A program made the position numbers and the translations under genes. A stretch of 35,324 nt of DNA, from IMG/VR virus record IMGVR_UViG_3300007539_000074, positions 1 through 35,324 of that record. One strand, 5' to 3'. How positions within the stretch are numbered: position 1 is the stretch's first letter; each line of letters opens with the position of its first letter. Shown here in pieces: positions 17,108 to 25,508 of this stretch. The notes beneath the pieces are model-generated. The model saw only the letters and a program-made list of their open reading frames with translations, did not search any database and had not been told where the DNA came from. This DNA comes from a virus.

Positions 17108-18063
17108 TGTCTGAAACAAATACACATCAATTACCGTACACAGACTCCCAGCTTAACATTGCTTTTGGGAAGATGATAAACTTTGAACCTAGTTTGTCAT
17201 CAACTAGTACTGATTTTGTTACTAGTGATGGAGTAAACTCAAATTTAGGTACGTATGGTTTTTCTAATTTTACTGGTAATTTTTTCAACACTAACTATCT
17301 TAGTGACACATCTTCTGATATTAGAGTTTTAACTGTCCAGGCAATTGTTAATGGACTTGTTGTTACTAATAGTGAGATTGATACTTGGTGGAACTTACCA
17401 TACGGAGGTAGTCCTCACATAGTAGAAGTTCAGCATGGGTTAGGAAAAATACCATCTAATATACATTGGGGTTTTACTAGCTATTCTAACTTTAATGGTT
17501 ATCCGTCAGGAGGAGCAAGAATAGAGCCTTCAAATGGTTCTGTTACTAATGCTATGATTTGGGCGGATACTGATAAGGCTTATTGGAAGATGTTACCAAG
17601 TGCAGACAGTTCTAAATCACTATACATAACAGAAAATAACCCAACTATTGTTAGTAATGGGACTGCTGATGGTTCACCCTACAGAGGTAGTTTTGAACTT
17701 ACTTACGATTATTTAGGAGGCAGTCCAACTCTTACAAAAGTTTATCAATGGAGTCATTCACAAAGTCAGTGGAGTGGAACTGGTGGTGGTACAGCTAATG
17801 CTTTTGGAGAAAGATTTATATTTGACCCAACCGTTGGTTCAAATGGTAGATGGAAGATTTTTTACTCTGGTAGTAATTATTTAACAGCAGCAAATGATGC
17901 AGACGAGCCGTGGCAGGTTACACAATTTACAGGTAGTGGTGGAAATACAAATGTTTGGTTACAAAACCCTTCATACGATACAACTAATGTTACAACTTTT
18001 GGGCAAGAGTATCCTATAATTAGGAATACATTTACAAAGCTTCAAATAATTGTAGAGGCTTAA
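17107..18063 (+). CDS. Fibre-like protein 3 of a three-gene paralogous set
   Basis: This 318-residue protein is the longest of the three. It keeps LPYTDSQLNIAFGKMI, TDFVTSDGVNSNLG, VQHGLGKIPSNIHWGF and ADTDKAYWKML, the common blocks. It then adds about 130 residues rich in Gly, Ser, Trp and Tyr (SHSQSQWSGTGGGTANAFGE, later a WKIFYSGSNYL stretch) that look like a carbohydrate-binding or fibre-tip domain. It starts at the A of the previous TAATG. Its stop overlaps the stop of the opposing metallophosphatase gene, ending the plus-strand late operon without any terminator hairpin. Confidence 0.65.
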   Translation: MSETNTHQLPYTDSQLNIAFGKMINFEPSLSSTSTDFVTSDGVNSNLGTYGFSNFTGNFFNTNYLSDTSSDIRVLTVQAIVNGLVVTNSEIDTWWNLPYGGSPHIVEVQHGLGKIPSNIHWGFTSYSNFNGYPSGGARIEPSNGSVTNAMIWADTDKAYWKMLPSADSSKSLYITENNPTIVSNGTADGSPYRGSFELTYDYLGGSPTLTKVYQWSHSQSQWSGTGGGTANAFGERFIFDPTVGSNGRWKIFYSGSNYLTAANDADEPWQVTQFTGSGGNTNVWLQNPSYDTTNVTTFGQEYPIIRNTFTKLQIIVEA

Positions 18064-19034
18064 CGATGGGCTTCTCCATCAACAATTCTGTAATTGTCCA
18101 CGCTGAATTTCTTACCAGTGTGAGTGACGACAGCGAAACCGAGGTTCCATTGATTCACAGGCATATAGTCAGGGTCAAGGTCACAGAGACAGCCGATGGA
18201 CCAGCAGCTGACCGTATCGTCATTCATCCGCCTGACGGAATGCTGACTGGTTTTGTGCTTGTGTCCAGCAATGGTACAACATCCTGTTTTGACTTGTAGG
18301 GTACGAGCAAAGTTAACTGGATCAAAAGCTCCTGGGAACTCGTGTCCGTGTAAGATCCAAAGACCGCCAGCTTTTGCAAGCTGACGACCTCCGATCTCCT
18401 CGATACCCAATTCCTCAAACCGTAGTAGTTTAGAAAGTTTAAAGTCTGGTACACCACATATTTCAGGGGCTTTACGCCACAAATATGTTTCCCAACGTTC
18501 TTCGTGATTACCTATTTTAAAGTATATATTTGTATCTGGGAAGCGTTCTCTTAAATGCATAAGGAACTGACGACTAGCTTGTAGCTCACCAGCTAAGTCT
18601 CTAGCATCAGGATCCTTGTCCCAACGACTAACAGCAAAAAAGTCTACAGCGTCACCGTTAAGCAAGATATTAGTAGGATTGTCAATATGAGATAAAGCAC
18701 ACTCTAAAGCATCAACATCGTGATATGGTACGTGTACGTCAGATAAGATAAGAGTGACACCATCAGGGATTTTAACAATGGATTTCTTTTTGTTAAGTGA
18801 TTTAGGTAGCTTATATTCACCAGCTTTTCCTCCTTTTTTAAAGTTTGATTTATCAGGCGTAGTACTCCTATTTTTTACTCCACAGTTGCCTCGTACACGT
18901 CGTACACAAGAACGTGCTGCTTCTAATGTAGGAAATAAATTAGGGTGTTCTTTCGATATTAAGTTTGCAATGGTACGATTACCATGTTTGGGGTACTTTT
19001 CTATATACTTTTTAATACGATCTTGTTTTGTCAT
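18060..19034 (-). CDS. Calcineurin-like metallophosphatase with N-terminal basic region
   Basis: This 324-residue protein has the full two-metal phosphoesterase motif set: DVH at 99-101, NGDAVD at 126-131, GNHEE at 175-179, HGH at 229-231 and GHKH at 257-260. About 90 residues precede it: a helix-turn-helix-like stretch (RTIANLISKEH) and a Lys-rich linker, suggesting DNA association. Phage enzymes of this class can be DNA 5' end or cyclic phosphodiesterases; substrate cannot be read from sequence. It is the last gene of the replication module and overlaps the SNF2-like gene by 4 bases, so a DNA-processing role is favoured. Confidence 0.85.
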   Translation of the reverse strand: MTKQDRIKKYIEKYPKHGNRTIANLISKEHPNLFPTLEAARSCVRRVRGNCGVKNRSTTPDKSNFKKGGKAGEYKLPKSLNKKKSIVKIPDGVTLILSDVHVPYHDVDALECALSHIDNPTNILLNGDAVDFFAVSRWDKDPDARDLAGELQASRQFLMHLRERFPDTNIYFKIGNHEERWETYLWRKAPEICGVPDFKLSKLLRFEELGIEEIGGRQLAKAGGLWILHGHEFPGAFDPVNFARTLQVKTGCCTIAGHKHKTSQHSVRRMNDDTVSCWSIGCLCDLDPDYMPVNQWNLGFAVVTHTGKKFSVDNYRIVDGEAHR

Positions 19035-20437
19035 TGTTTAATAATGTCTATGAGGTTATCAAGCACTTCACCTGAAAGTTCTTTCTTTTCCTCTAATCTT
19101 TTTAAAATTGCTTCATCTATACTATTAGGCACAACTAAGTCTATGTATGTACATTTGTTATCTTGTCCAATACGGTGTATTCTGTCTTGTGATTGAAGTC
19201 TAGTTTCTAGACTATAATTATTACTGTAGTAGACCATAGTGGACGCTCTGGTCAATGTCAAGCCCTTAGCGGCTGCAGATGTAGCAAGGAATACATCAGC
19301 ATTACCTTCTTGAAAATCATCAACAGCTTGGTTTCTGTTGTTACTTGCGTCATCACCAGTGTATGTAACTATACGTAAGTGGTTGCCTAACTCTTTTTGT
19401 ATTTGTTCTACATTGTGTTTGTAAGCACAGAATACAACCACTGGTTTAGCTACTTCACATATTTGTTCTAATGCAGCAATACGATTGTTCTTGAGGTCAA
19501 CAGCTAAGTCACTGTCTGTAATAACAAAGCCAGTTAGTATTTGGTGTAGCTTTACAATCTTTGTAAGAGCCATTGTAGTTGTGATTAAGTCACCATTCTC
19601 TAACAGAGATATACAATCGTTTTTAATTTGTTTGTATACACGTTCTTGTTCTGGTGTAAGTTCTACATACACTTGGTTAAATGTTTTCTCTGGTAGGTCT
19701 AGACAGTCTTTCTTTTCTAGACGTAGACTAAACGGCTCAAGACTCTTAGTAAGTTTGTCAAGGTTTTGATAACCAACTATTTTACGGAACGAGCGATTAC
19801 CCATAGTCATTGTAGTCTCTACAGCATACGCATGTTTAAATGATGTCATTGTAGGATAAGGTAGTGCATCATTAGCCAAGAACTTACACTGGCTAAACAG
19901 ATCTAGAGGACCTTGTGTAATTGGTGTACCATTTAGAATCCATTTACGATCTGCTTGTTTAGCTAGTTTCATAACAGCTTTTGTTTGTTGTGCTTTTGGA
20001 TTCTTGATGCAAGTAGATTCGTCTACCACTATATGTCGTTCTGTACCGTGTGCACCAATTAAGAATGCATGAGCATAATCAAAGCCAGACTTGGTACGTA
20101 GTGCTTCTACATTTATAAGAAAGTATTTGTTGTATGACTCTAAGTTATAAAACCTAGTAAGTTCTTGTTGTTTCTTTTTACTGTTAGGTGGTCCGTTCCA
20201 ACAATACACGTCAGCTTTGTCTGCGTGCTTTGGTATTTCATTCTTTGCCCAGTTGTGGTGTAGACCATTAGGTGCAATAACTAATACACTGATTGGTTGT
20301 TTAGAGTTTTGTAAGACATCTAGTATAATCTTTGTCTTACCTGTACCCATTTCACAGAACAGTGCTCCGTATGGTTCGTTAACAAATCGTTCGGTTGCTT
20401 GTTCTTGGTGTTTGAGAGGTTTGGTTTTATATATCAT
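19031..20437 (-). CDS. SNF2-type DEAD/H-box DNA helicase/translocase
   Basis: This 468-residue SF2 protein shows Walker A MGTGKTK at 30-36, motif Ia VLVIAPNGLHHNW, a DEST box at 139-142 (the SNF2 form of DEAH), motif III LNGTPI at 168-173, motif V with LATSAAAKGLTLT and motif VI QDRIHRIGQ at 417-425. The DRIHRIGQ sequence is diagnostic of SNF2-like ATPases. Phage relatives are compact, without chromatin domains, and occur beside polymerase and UvrD-like genes in marine phages. It probably translocates on duplex DNA to support replication or recombination. It overlaps both neighbours by 4 bases. Confidence 0.9.
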   Translation of the reverse strand: MIYKTKPLKHQEQATERFVNEPYGALFCEMGTGKTKIILDVLQNSKQPISVLVIAPNGLHHNWAKNEIPKHADKADVYCWNGPPNSKKKQQELTRFYNLESYNKYFLINVEALRTKSGFDYAHAFLIGAHGTERHIVVDESTCIKNPKAQQTKAVMKLAKQADRKWILNGTPITQGPLDLFSQCKFLANDALPYPTMTSFKHAYAVETTMTMGNRSFRKIVGYQNLDKLTKSLEPFSLRLEKKDCLDLPEKTFNQVYVELTPEQERVYKQIKNDCISLLENGDLITTTMALTKIVKLHQILTGFVITDSDLAVDLKNNRIAALEQICEVAKPVVVFCAYKHNVEQIQKELGNHLRIVTYTGDDASNNRNQAVDDFQEGNADVFLATSAAAKGLTLTRASTMVYYSNNYSLETRLQSQDRIHRIGQDNKCTYIDLVVPNSIDEAILKRLEEKKELSGEVLDNLIDIIKQ

Positions 20438-21954
20438 GGTAGGTTATAGAATCGGTTGGTTACTGGAGTATGTAAGTAAAGTTTTTGTTTGGCACGAGTG
20501 CATGCAACATAGAATACACGGTGTTCGTTGTCTGGGTCTTTTTGGTACGCATAGTAGCTGGTGGTTGTCATATCAGGCAGCACTACTACATTATCTGCCT
20601 CTCTACCTTTAGAAGAGTGGATGGTATTAACTTCTATATTTGTAGCTTTGTCAAACTTGTTTTCTAGCTCTGCTTTAAGTAGTATATCTTTTGTTGTGTC
20701 TGGTAGTTTAAACACGTGATTCCATTTTGCTGTAGTGCGAAGACCGAAGTTATCGATTAAATCTTTCTTGTCAAACATCTCTGAGTCAGGCATAGATTCA
20801 ATAAGATTCTTAGAACCTTTGGCTACAACTGTATTTGTAGGTAAGTACTCTCTGTACAGTTCTTTTAGTTTAGAAGCTTTAACTTTGTATCCTAGTCTTA
20901 GTCGTTCCCATAGTTTTATGTAGTATATTTGTTTTGCACTAAATAAAGAATTTAACCCACCTGACACAAACAAAATTTGCTTTTTTACTAAATACTGTTC
21001 AAATAGTGGCAATATGGCTTTATTCCTGCATAGGAAAAACCAAGTTCCTTCTGACAAATCTAAATCATCTAGTGTTCTAATTTTATGTACTTGACCTTCA
21101 TTATTCTTACTGCTCACATTGTAGGGTTGTTTCTCTGTTATGCGTTCTGTTATGCACTCGGCATAATCTAGTATTGGTTGTGGTAGTCTGTATGATGTAT
21201 CAAGTATAATTCTATTACCTTTTCTGTTGATAAGAGACTTAGGGTCTCCACCAGAGAATTTGTAAATAGATTGTTTGTCATCACCAGCTATGTAAACCTT
21301 GTTGACTTCTTTACTAATAACATCAACGACTTTCCATTGCAATGGTGACAAGTCTTGTGCTTCGTCTACAAATAAATAGTCAACACCTATGGGTGTATTT
21401 TGTTCTATAAATGTTTCTAGTTGGTCAGTAAAGTCGTATTTGTTTTTTTCTTTTTTAAATTTTGTGTAGAAGTCACTAAACTCTTCTAGTTCTTCTGGTG
21501 TAAATTTTGTGTTGACTTGGTGAGTCAATGCTTCAGCAGCACTCTGTTGCATGTTACGCATAAGACTGTTGTACTGCAGCAGCTTGTCACCTTTACATAT
21601 AGTGGTGTTACCTTTATCTATGTAGTCATACAATGTAGACATACCAGTAATAGTATAGCCAGTTAGTTCTCCAAGTAACTTGTAGTCCTGAAGGTTTAGC
21701 ATTTGTTTACGAGGTATGCGTCTGAAACACAAAGCGTGTAGTGTACTAAATGCTGTAAACTCTTTTTCTTCGTACTTAGTTTTTTCTAATGCACGGTCAA
21801 CAGCTTCTTGTGCACCTGCCTTAGTGAATGTAGTAAAACATATTCTACTAGGTTTAGTAGTTTTAAGATGTTCACTCAATAAGTTTAGCAGTGTTGTGGT
21901 CTTACCAGTACCAGCACTAGCTACATATATTGTTGTGTTATCTTCTGATGTCAT
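20434..21954 (-). CDS. UvrD/Rep-like SF1 DNA helicase
   Basis: This 506-residue SF1A helicase has Walker A AGTGKTT at 14-20, a TTFTKAGAQE motif Ia at 41-50, DEAQD at 197-201, GDDKQSIYKFSGGDP at 224-238, a TIHSSKGREADNVV motif V and FYVACTRAK motif VI near the C-terminus. It is shorter than E. coli UvrD (720), as usual for phage versions that lack large inserts. A 3'-5' unwinding activity is expected from the family. With no gp4- or DnaB-type helicase in the window, it is the best candidate for the replicative helicase of this phage. It overlaps the SNF2-like gene by 4 bases and the transglycosylase by 17. Confidence 0.9.
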   Translation of the reverse strand: MTSEDNTTIYVASAGTGKTTTLLNLLSEHLKTTKPSRICFTTFTKAGAQEAVDRALEKTKYEEKEFTAFSTLHALCFRRIPRKQMLNLQDYKLLGELTGYTITGMSTLYDYIDKGNTTICKGDKLLQYNSLMRNMQQSAAEALTHQVNTKFTPEELEEFSDFYTKFKKEKNKYDFTDQLETFIEQNTPIGVDYLFVDEAQDLSPLQWKVVDVISKEVNKVYIAGDDKQSIYKFSGGDPKSLINRKGNRIILDTSYRLPQPILDYAECITERITEKQPYNVSSKNNEGQVHKIRTLDDLDLSEGTWFFLCRNKAILPLFEQYLVKKQILFVSGGLNSLFSAKQIYYIKLWERLRLGYKVKASKLKELYREYLPTNTVVAKGSKNLIESMPDSEMFDKKDLIDNFGLRTTAKWNHVFKLPDTTKDILLKAELENKFDKATNIEVNTIHSSKGREADNVVVLPDMTTTSYYAYQKDPDNEHRVFYVACTRAKQKLYLHTPVTNRFYNLP

Positions 21955-22300
21955 TATATTTGTGTTTGACAGCTCTCCAGTATCTTAATGTGGATTCTTT
22001 TTTATATCCATCAGGACCGCCGTTATGTATACGAGCTATATCCTGCAGTGTAGGTTTTCTTCCAAGGCGTTCCTCGGTAGCATATCGAGCCATGTAAGCA
22101 CGAAATATTGGTACAGCTGTTTCTGGTTCTAGGCAATCTTCGTGTACCCAGTCTTTTCCAGCAAATTCTGCAGCGTCTTGTACATAAGCTTTGTGCATTT
22201 GTAGCACACCAATAGCACCTCCGTTATCTCCAATAAGTGAAGGATTTAACGAAGACTCAATTAGCATTAAGCACATTATAAAATCAGTAGGTATCGTCAT
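21938..22300 (-). CDS. Small lytic transglycosylase (SLT-like), probable endolysin
   Basis: Starting at the ATG at 22298-22300 gives 120 residues. ESSLNP begins at E15, the expected catalytic Glu. GAIGVLQMH at 28-36 matches the G-x2-G-hydrophobic-[LM]-Q-[ML] core of lysozyme-like transglycosylases, and IARIHNGGPDGY is the later [NH]-x-G-G motif. The fold cleaves the glycan backbone of peptidoglycan. A longer frame upstream to 22405 runs through the primase gene and is less likely. No signal peptide is present. It sits among replication genes rather than in the late operon, and the internal virion protein lacks this domain, so its timing and role (lysis or entry) are open. Confidence 0.8.
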   Translation of the reverse strand: MTIPTDFIMCLMLIESSLNPSLIGDNGGAIGVLQMHKAYVQDAAEFAGKDWVHEDCLEPETAVPIFRAYMARYATEERLGRKPTLQDIARIHNGGPDGYKKESTLRYWRAVKHKYNDIRR

Positions 22301-23819
22301 TTTGTAAGTCTGGCATAGGTTGTGAAGGGTCAAGATGTAAGTTGTCTTTATGTACACGCCAGCAACGGATCTGAGATCCATTAAAAAACACACGTGAAGT
22401 ATCACCCTTCAGGGTTCGTTTGAGAACTGACAACAACTTGTTGTCTGGTAGTTCATTAAATCTTTGTTGGTTAAGATAATCTTTGAGGTCAACCATACGA
22501 AATACATACCAACCATTAGCTTGTTTGACTGCACCATTTTTAATATGATTAATTTCTTCACTAGCACTAGCACAGAAGGTAGATAGATACTCTACGAACT
22601 GACCGACTGGTGTCATTTCAAATGGTACTTCGATGCGTACACAATTTTTTAGTAGTAGGTTCTGTTGTTTAATCCAATCTTCTTGTTTGATTGGTGGGTA
22701 CTTGAACAACAAGCGTTCCATAACACGCTGATTGAACATATTAAAGTTGTCAAATTCTGCAGTGGTTAGTTGAATTTCTTCGTGATCCAACGTAAGAAAC
22801 CAAAGAGGCGGATCCGACTTAAGTTGAATAAGAGATCTGTTATTAGGCAAGAATTCTTCAGTTCCGATGCCATGTCTTCTTTGTCCGCAGAGCTTAGCGT
22901 CACAGAATCTGCATAACGGTTCTTGTGCACATTGATATTTGTAATCTTTCTTTTCATATGAATTTATTATTGCGTCTACTTCACGGTCAGGTAGTGGTTC
23001 AGAAAACTTTTTGTTAAACTTGTGTAGTCCTGACTTCCAATCAGATGGTTGTGCTTTCTTAAGATATACAGCTACATTGGACAATGTAACGTTACGGTTC
23101 TCTGACTCCTGAGTCCTGTGTTCAAAGATGTAATTAAGACACGGTGGACCTTCTGGTAGCAGCTCTGTTTCTATACTTGGTACTTCTAGTTGTTCAAATT
23201 GTTCTTTTGTCAATGTACGTTCTGTTGCGTACTGTATAAATTGTTCAGGGTTAAGTGCATTATTATCTGTAGTTATACCGTATTGTAAAGTTCTTTCTCC
23301 GCTGTATGGCATATTTATCCAGTTACCATATTTGCTGTCATCTTTACGATTACCTATCTTTGGTTGTTTTGGATATATCTCACATACACCCTGACCAAAG
23401 AATGCAGAGAATGACTTTAGTTTGTCAATAACAAGGCGTGCAGCAATTGGCTCTGAAAAGAATAGGTAAACGTGTGCACCGCCTGATTTAGAACGGCACA
23501 CAACGAATGGTAGATTATGGTGGAAAATTGATTTGTTAAGTTCTTCAATGGTATTTGTGTCTTGGTATACATCTATATCTAATGCACCCCAGTGTACTGT
23601 ATTATCTTCACATATTGGAGTGCAGCCAATAAGTCTTTTACCAGATAGATGGTCTTCCCATATGTCAACAGTAAGTTCTGACTTAACTAAAAATGATTTG
23701 GAATCTTGTTTGCCGTCACGTTCTCTAATCTTACCAGTTAACTGTGTCTGACCAAAGACACTAGTGTTAGATTTGAAGAGCTCGGAGAATTGGGTGGCTA
23801 GATGTGTAAGTGGTATCAT
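22284..23819 (-). CDS. Archaeo-eukaryotic-type primase (AEP, TOTE-like)
   Basis: This 511-residue protein has the AEP metal site DIDVY at 81-85 and SGGAH at 112-116, followed by YGNWINMPY at 164-172, a sequence typical of the TOTE-type primases. Residues 226-254 (PPCLNYIF, GNRN-like ENRNVTLSNVAVYL) resemble the PriCT-like region of phage AEP primases. Four Cys at 297, 303, 306 and 311 form a probable zinc site. Known relatives make primers for phage replication. There is no fused helicase domain. The start codon lies 2 bases after the T-run of a terminator hairpin. It overlaps the transglycosylase gene by 17 bases. Confidence 0.85.
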   Translation of the reverse strand: MIPLTHLATQFSELFKSNTSVFGQTQLTGKIRERDGKQDSKSFLVKSELTVDIWEDHLSGKRLIGCTPICEDNTVHWGALDIDVYQDTNTIEELNKSIFHHNLPFVVCRSKSGGAHVYLFFSEPIAARLVIDKLKSFSAFFGQGVCEIYPKQPKIGNRKDDSKYGNWINMPYSGERTLQYGITTDNNALNPEQFIQYATERTLTKEQFEQLEVPSIETELLPEGPPCLNYIFEHRTQESENRNVTLSNVAVYLKKAQPSDWKSGLHKFNKKFSEPLPDREVDAIINSYEKKDYKYQCAQEPLCRFCDAKLCGQRRHGIGTEEFLPNNRSLIQLKSDPPLWFLTLDHEEIQLTTAEFDNFNMFNQRVMERLLFKYPPIKQEDWIKQQNLLLKNCVRIEVPFEMTPVGQFVEYLSTFCASASEEINHIKNGAVKQANGWYVFRMVDLKDYLNQQRFNELPDNKLLSVLKRTLKGDTSRVFFNGSQIRCWRVHKDNLHLDPSQPMPDLQNDDTY

Positions 23820-23821
23820 GG

Positions 23822-23853
23822 AAAAAAACCCCAGGGGCTAGGAGCCCCCAGGG
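23822..23853 (-). terminator. Strong rho-independent terminator before the primase gene
   Basis: Read on the minus strand, a 10-bp stem (CCCTGGGGGC with GCCCCTGGGG, two G-T wobbles) and a TCCTA loop are followed by seven T. This is the strongest terminator in the window. It ends the SSB-like/coiled-coil/polymerase transcript after the TAG at 23886-23888. The primase ATG (23817-23819) begins two bases after the T-run, so primase mRNA needs read-through or a very close start point. It could act as an attenuator lowering primase and helicase levels relative to upstream genes. The stem is also G/C-rich compared with its surroundings. Confidence 0.85.
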
Positions 23854-23885
23854 AAACATATATATATTAACTACATTAATTGATC

Positions 23886-24626
23886 CTAGAAAGGAGCCTC
23901 CGTAGAAACGGAAGATACAAGTCTAGGAGTTTCCTCAGTCTGGAGCAGAGGAGTATCTGCAGCAGAAGAGTAAGTTTCAGAAGCTTTAATAAGCAACGAC
24001 TCATCTTTCTCAAAGTCCAGAGCAACAGGGTTGCTGAACGAGAAATTATAGTAGTCATCGCCGTTTTTACTAGTTTCCAACACTGTACTAATTTCCCAAC
24101 TTTGGGCGTAGAGTGGTGGTACGATTGTGGAGAGTTCGCCATCATATCTAAATCGGTTAATATCTGCGGTTAGTTTACGAGATACACGAAGTTGTGAAGA
24201 AGTAAACGGTATGATCGCTTCTTCCCAATTGCCGTCAACCTCCATCATAACGAACCAGTAAGTAGTGAAACGCAACTCGTTTTCTCCGAGCCACTCGTCG
24301 TATTGACGTTCTCTACCTTTTTCATAGTCCTTATGACTTACAATGGTTAAAGGGTGTGTAGCTACATAGCCACCACCTTTGTTACGTGGAACCCACTCAG
24401 TGTAAACCGAAGATGTATACGTAGGTATAATCTTGGTTGGTGATGGTACAACGCTCTTTGACTTAGCAAAGAACAGATTACCAGCTTCAGCCCCTGGTAC
24501 ATATTCTTCTTTTTGTTTCTTTAGTTGGGGGCTGAGATCCTGTAGGATTCTCACAAAAGGTAAGGATGAACCTGAGTCTAGGTTCTCCATACCTTGTCCT
24601 GATACTTTTGATATATCGAATGCCAT
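23886..24626 (-). CDS. Probable single-strand DNA-binding-like protein
   Basis: Starting at MAFDISKV gives 246 residues. The core is beta-rich with many aromatics (TYWFVMMEVDGNW, YVATHPLTI, YYNFSFSNP). The C-terminus is polar and ends STEAPF, with Phe as last residue, as in bacterial SSB (DIPF) and T7 gp2.5 (EDF) tails that recruit replication partners. I do not recognise the family by name. Size, position between polymerase and primase, and the final Phe favour an SSB or recombination-mediator role. An upstream ATG at 24734 would overlap the previous gene by far and is less likely. It is the last gene before the strong terminator. Confidence 0.55.
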   Translation of the reverse strand: MAFDISKVSGQGMENLDSGSSLPFVRILQDLSPQLKKQKEEYVPGAEAGNLFFAKSKSVVPSPTKIIPTYTSSVYTEWVPRNKGGGYVATHPLTIVSHKDYEKGRERQYDEWLGENELRFTTYWFVMMEVDGNWEEAIIPFTSSQLRVSRKLTADINRFRYDGELSTIVPPLYAQSWEISTVLETSKNGDDYYNFSFSNPVALDFEKDESLLIKASETYSSAADTPLLQTEETPRLVSSVSTEAPF

Positions 24627-24645
24627 GATTCTTATTTCTTGTTTC

Positions 24646-25227
24646 TTAGTTAACCTTTGCACGTTTACCTTGGTAGATACCAAAGGCGTCTTTGGGCAAA
24701 GTTTCTGCCAGCTCTGGATTGTCCAGTGCATCACGACAGAAAGACTTGAGTGTCATGTTATGAATACCAACTCTTACATTAGCTTCAATGTCATGCTTTT
24801 CTTTCAGAGTTGAAATTATTTCTTGTGCAAGTGCATCATCACCACGACCCAAACTTACACTAATCTCATTCTTGATGATTGAGTCATTGTTAGTTTCACG
24901 TAACCATTGGAAGGCTGTGTTTGGATCTTTGATTTTTGCATCTACAAATTCTTGTATAGCAATCTTTTTACCACTAGCTAAACTAAGTGAGTCAATACCA
25001 GCTTGTTCCATAAGCTGTGGTAAATGTTCCTCTGCAATAGTTTTGCGGTTCTGTTTAAGATTGGAAAGCTGAACTTCTACTTCTAGGATTTCAGCGTCGA
25101 ATCTTTCGAGTTCGGTTGCAAGGTCTGTAAGCTCGCTCATTTGAATATTTCTTTTGTCTTTGATATCAGAGGACTTGTCAGTCCAATCAGCGACATTGAT
25201 AATATTTTCTGGTTGTTCTTCTGCCAT
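24646..25227 (-). CDS. Coiled-coil protein of phage replication module, unknown
   Basis: Starting at MAEEQPEN gives 193 residues; the frame extends 13 codons upstream to 25266, but that would run through the DUF6378-like gene. Residues about 31-70 form a coiled coil (ELTDLATELERFDAEILEVE, then a VQLSNLKQNR stretch). A compact second half holds LSLASGKKIAIQEFV, WLRETNNDSIIKNEISVSLG and a conserved-looking HNMTLKSFCRDAL. Similar proteins occur beside polymerase and SSB-like genes in other phages, from recall; no function is established that I know of. It overlaps nothing and precedes the SSB-like gene by 19 bases. Confidence 0.6.
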   Translation of the reverse strand: MAEEQPENIINVADWTDKSSDIKDKRNIQMSELTDLATELERFDAEILEVEVQLSNLKQNRKTIAEEHLPQLMEQAGIDSLSLASGKKIAIQEFVDAKIKDPNTAFQWLRETNNDSIIKNEISVSLGRGDDALAQEIISTLKEKHDIEANVRVGIHNMTLKSFCRDALDNPELAETLPKDAFGIYQGKRAKVN

Positions 25228-25229
25228 AA

Positions 25230-25508
25230 TTATTTTGAGTTGTATGTTGAACAGAGGTCTGCACAATGTGCGTACCCTGCTATGTCAATCCAATTATCTC
25301 TTTTGTTTTTAAATGCAGTCCGAGATAACTTGAGGGCAATCATCATTGCACCCACCTCACTAGAAGTCAAGTCTGTATTTAGTTTATTTTCAAGAAGTGC
25401 TGACCATATGGTTGCAATTCGTTTAAAGTCATCTGCAGGATGACCATAGTCTGATTGTCTGTCACCGTCAACGAGTCGTGCGGCTTCTACTAGTATTGAT
25501 TGTGTCAT
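25230..25508 (-). CDS. DUF6378-like small protein
   Basis: This 92-residue protein carries the pattern of DUF6378: ILVEAARLVDGDRQSDYGHP, DDFKRIATIWSALL and a central segment with SSEVGAMMIALKLSRTAF, then WIDIAGYAH. GDR-x4-YG and D-hydrophobic-AGY are the most conserved parts. Members are widespread in phages and are often placed near nucleotide metabolism genes; they resemble small all-alpha NTP-pyrophosphatase-like folds, though activity is not established. Its ATG overlaps the stop of the 48-residue gene as TAATG. Confidence 0.75.
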   Translation of the reverse strand: MTQSILVEAARLVDGDRQSDYGHPADDFKRIATIWSALLENKLNTDLTSSEVGAMMIALKLSRTAFKNKRDNWIDIAGYAHCADLCSTYNSK

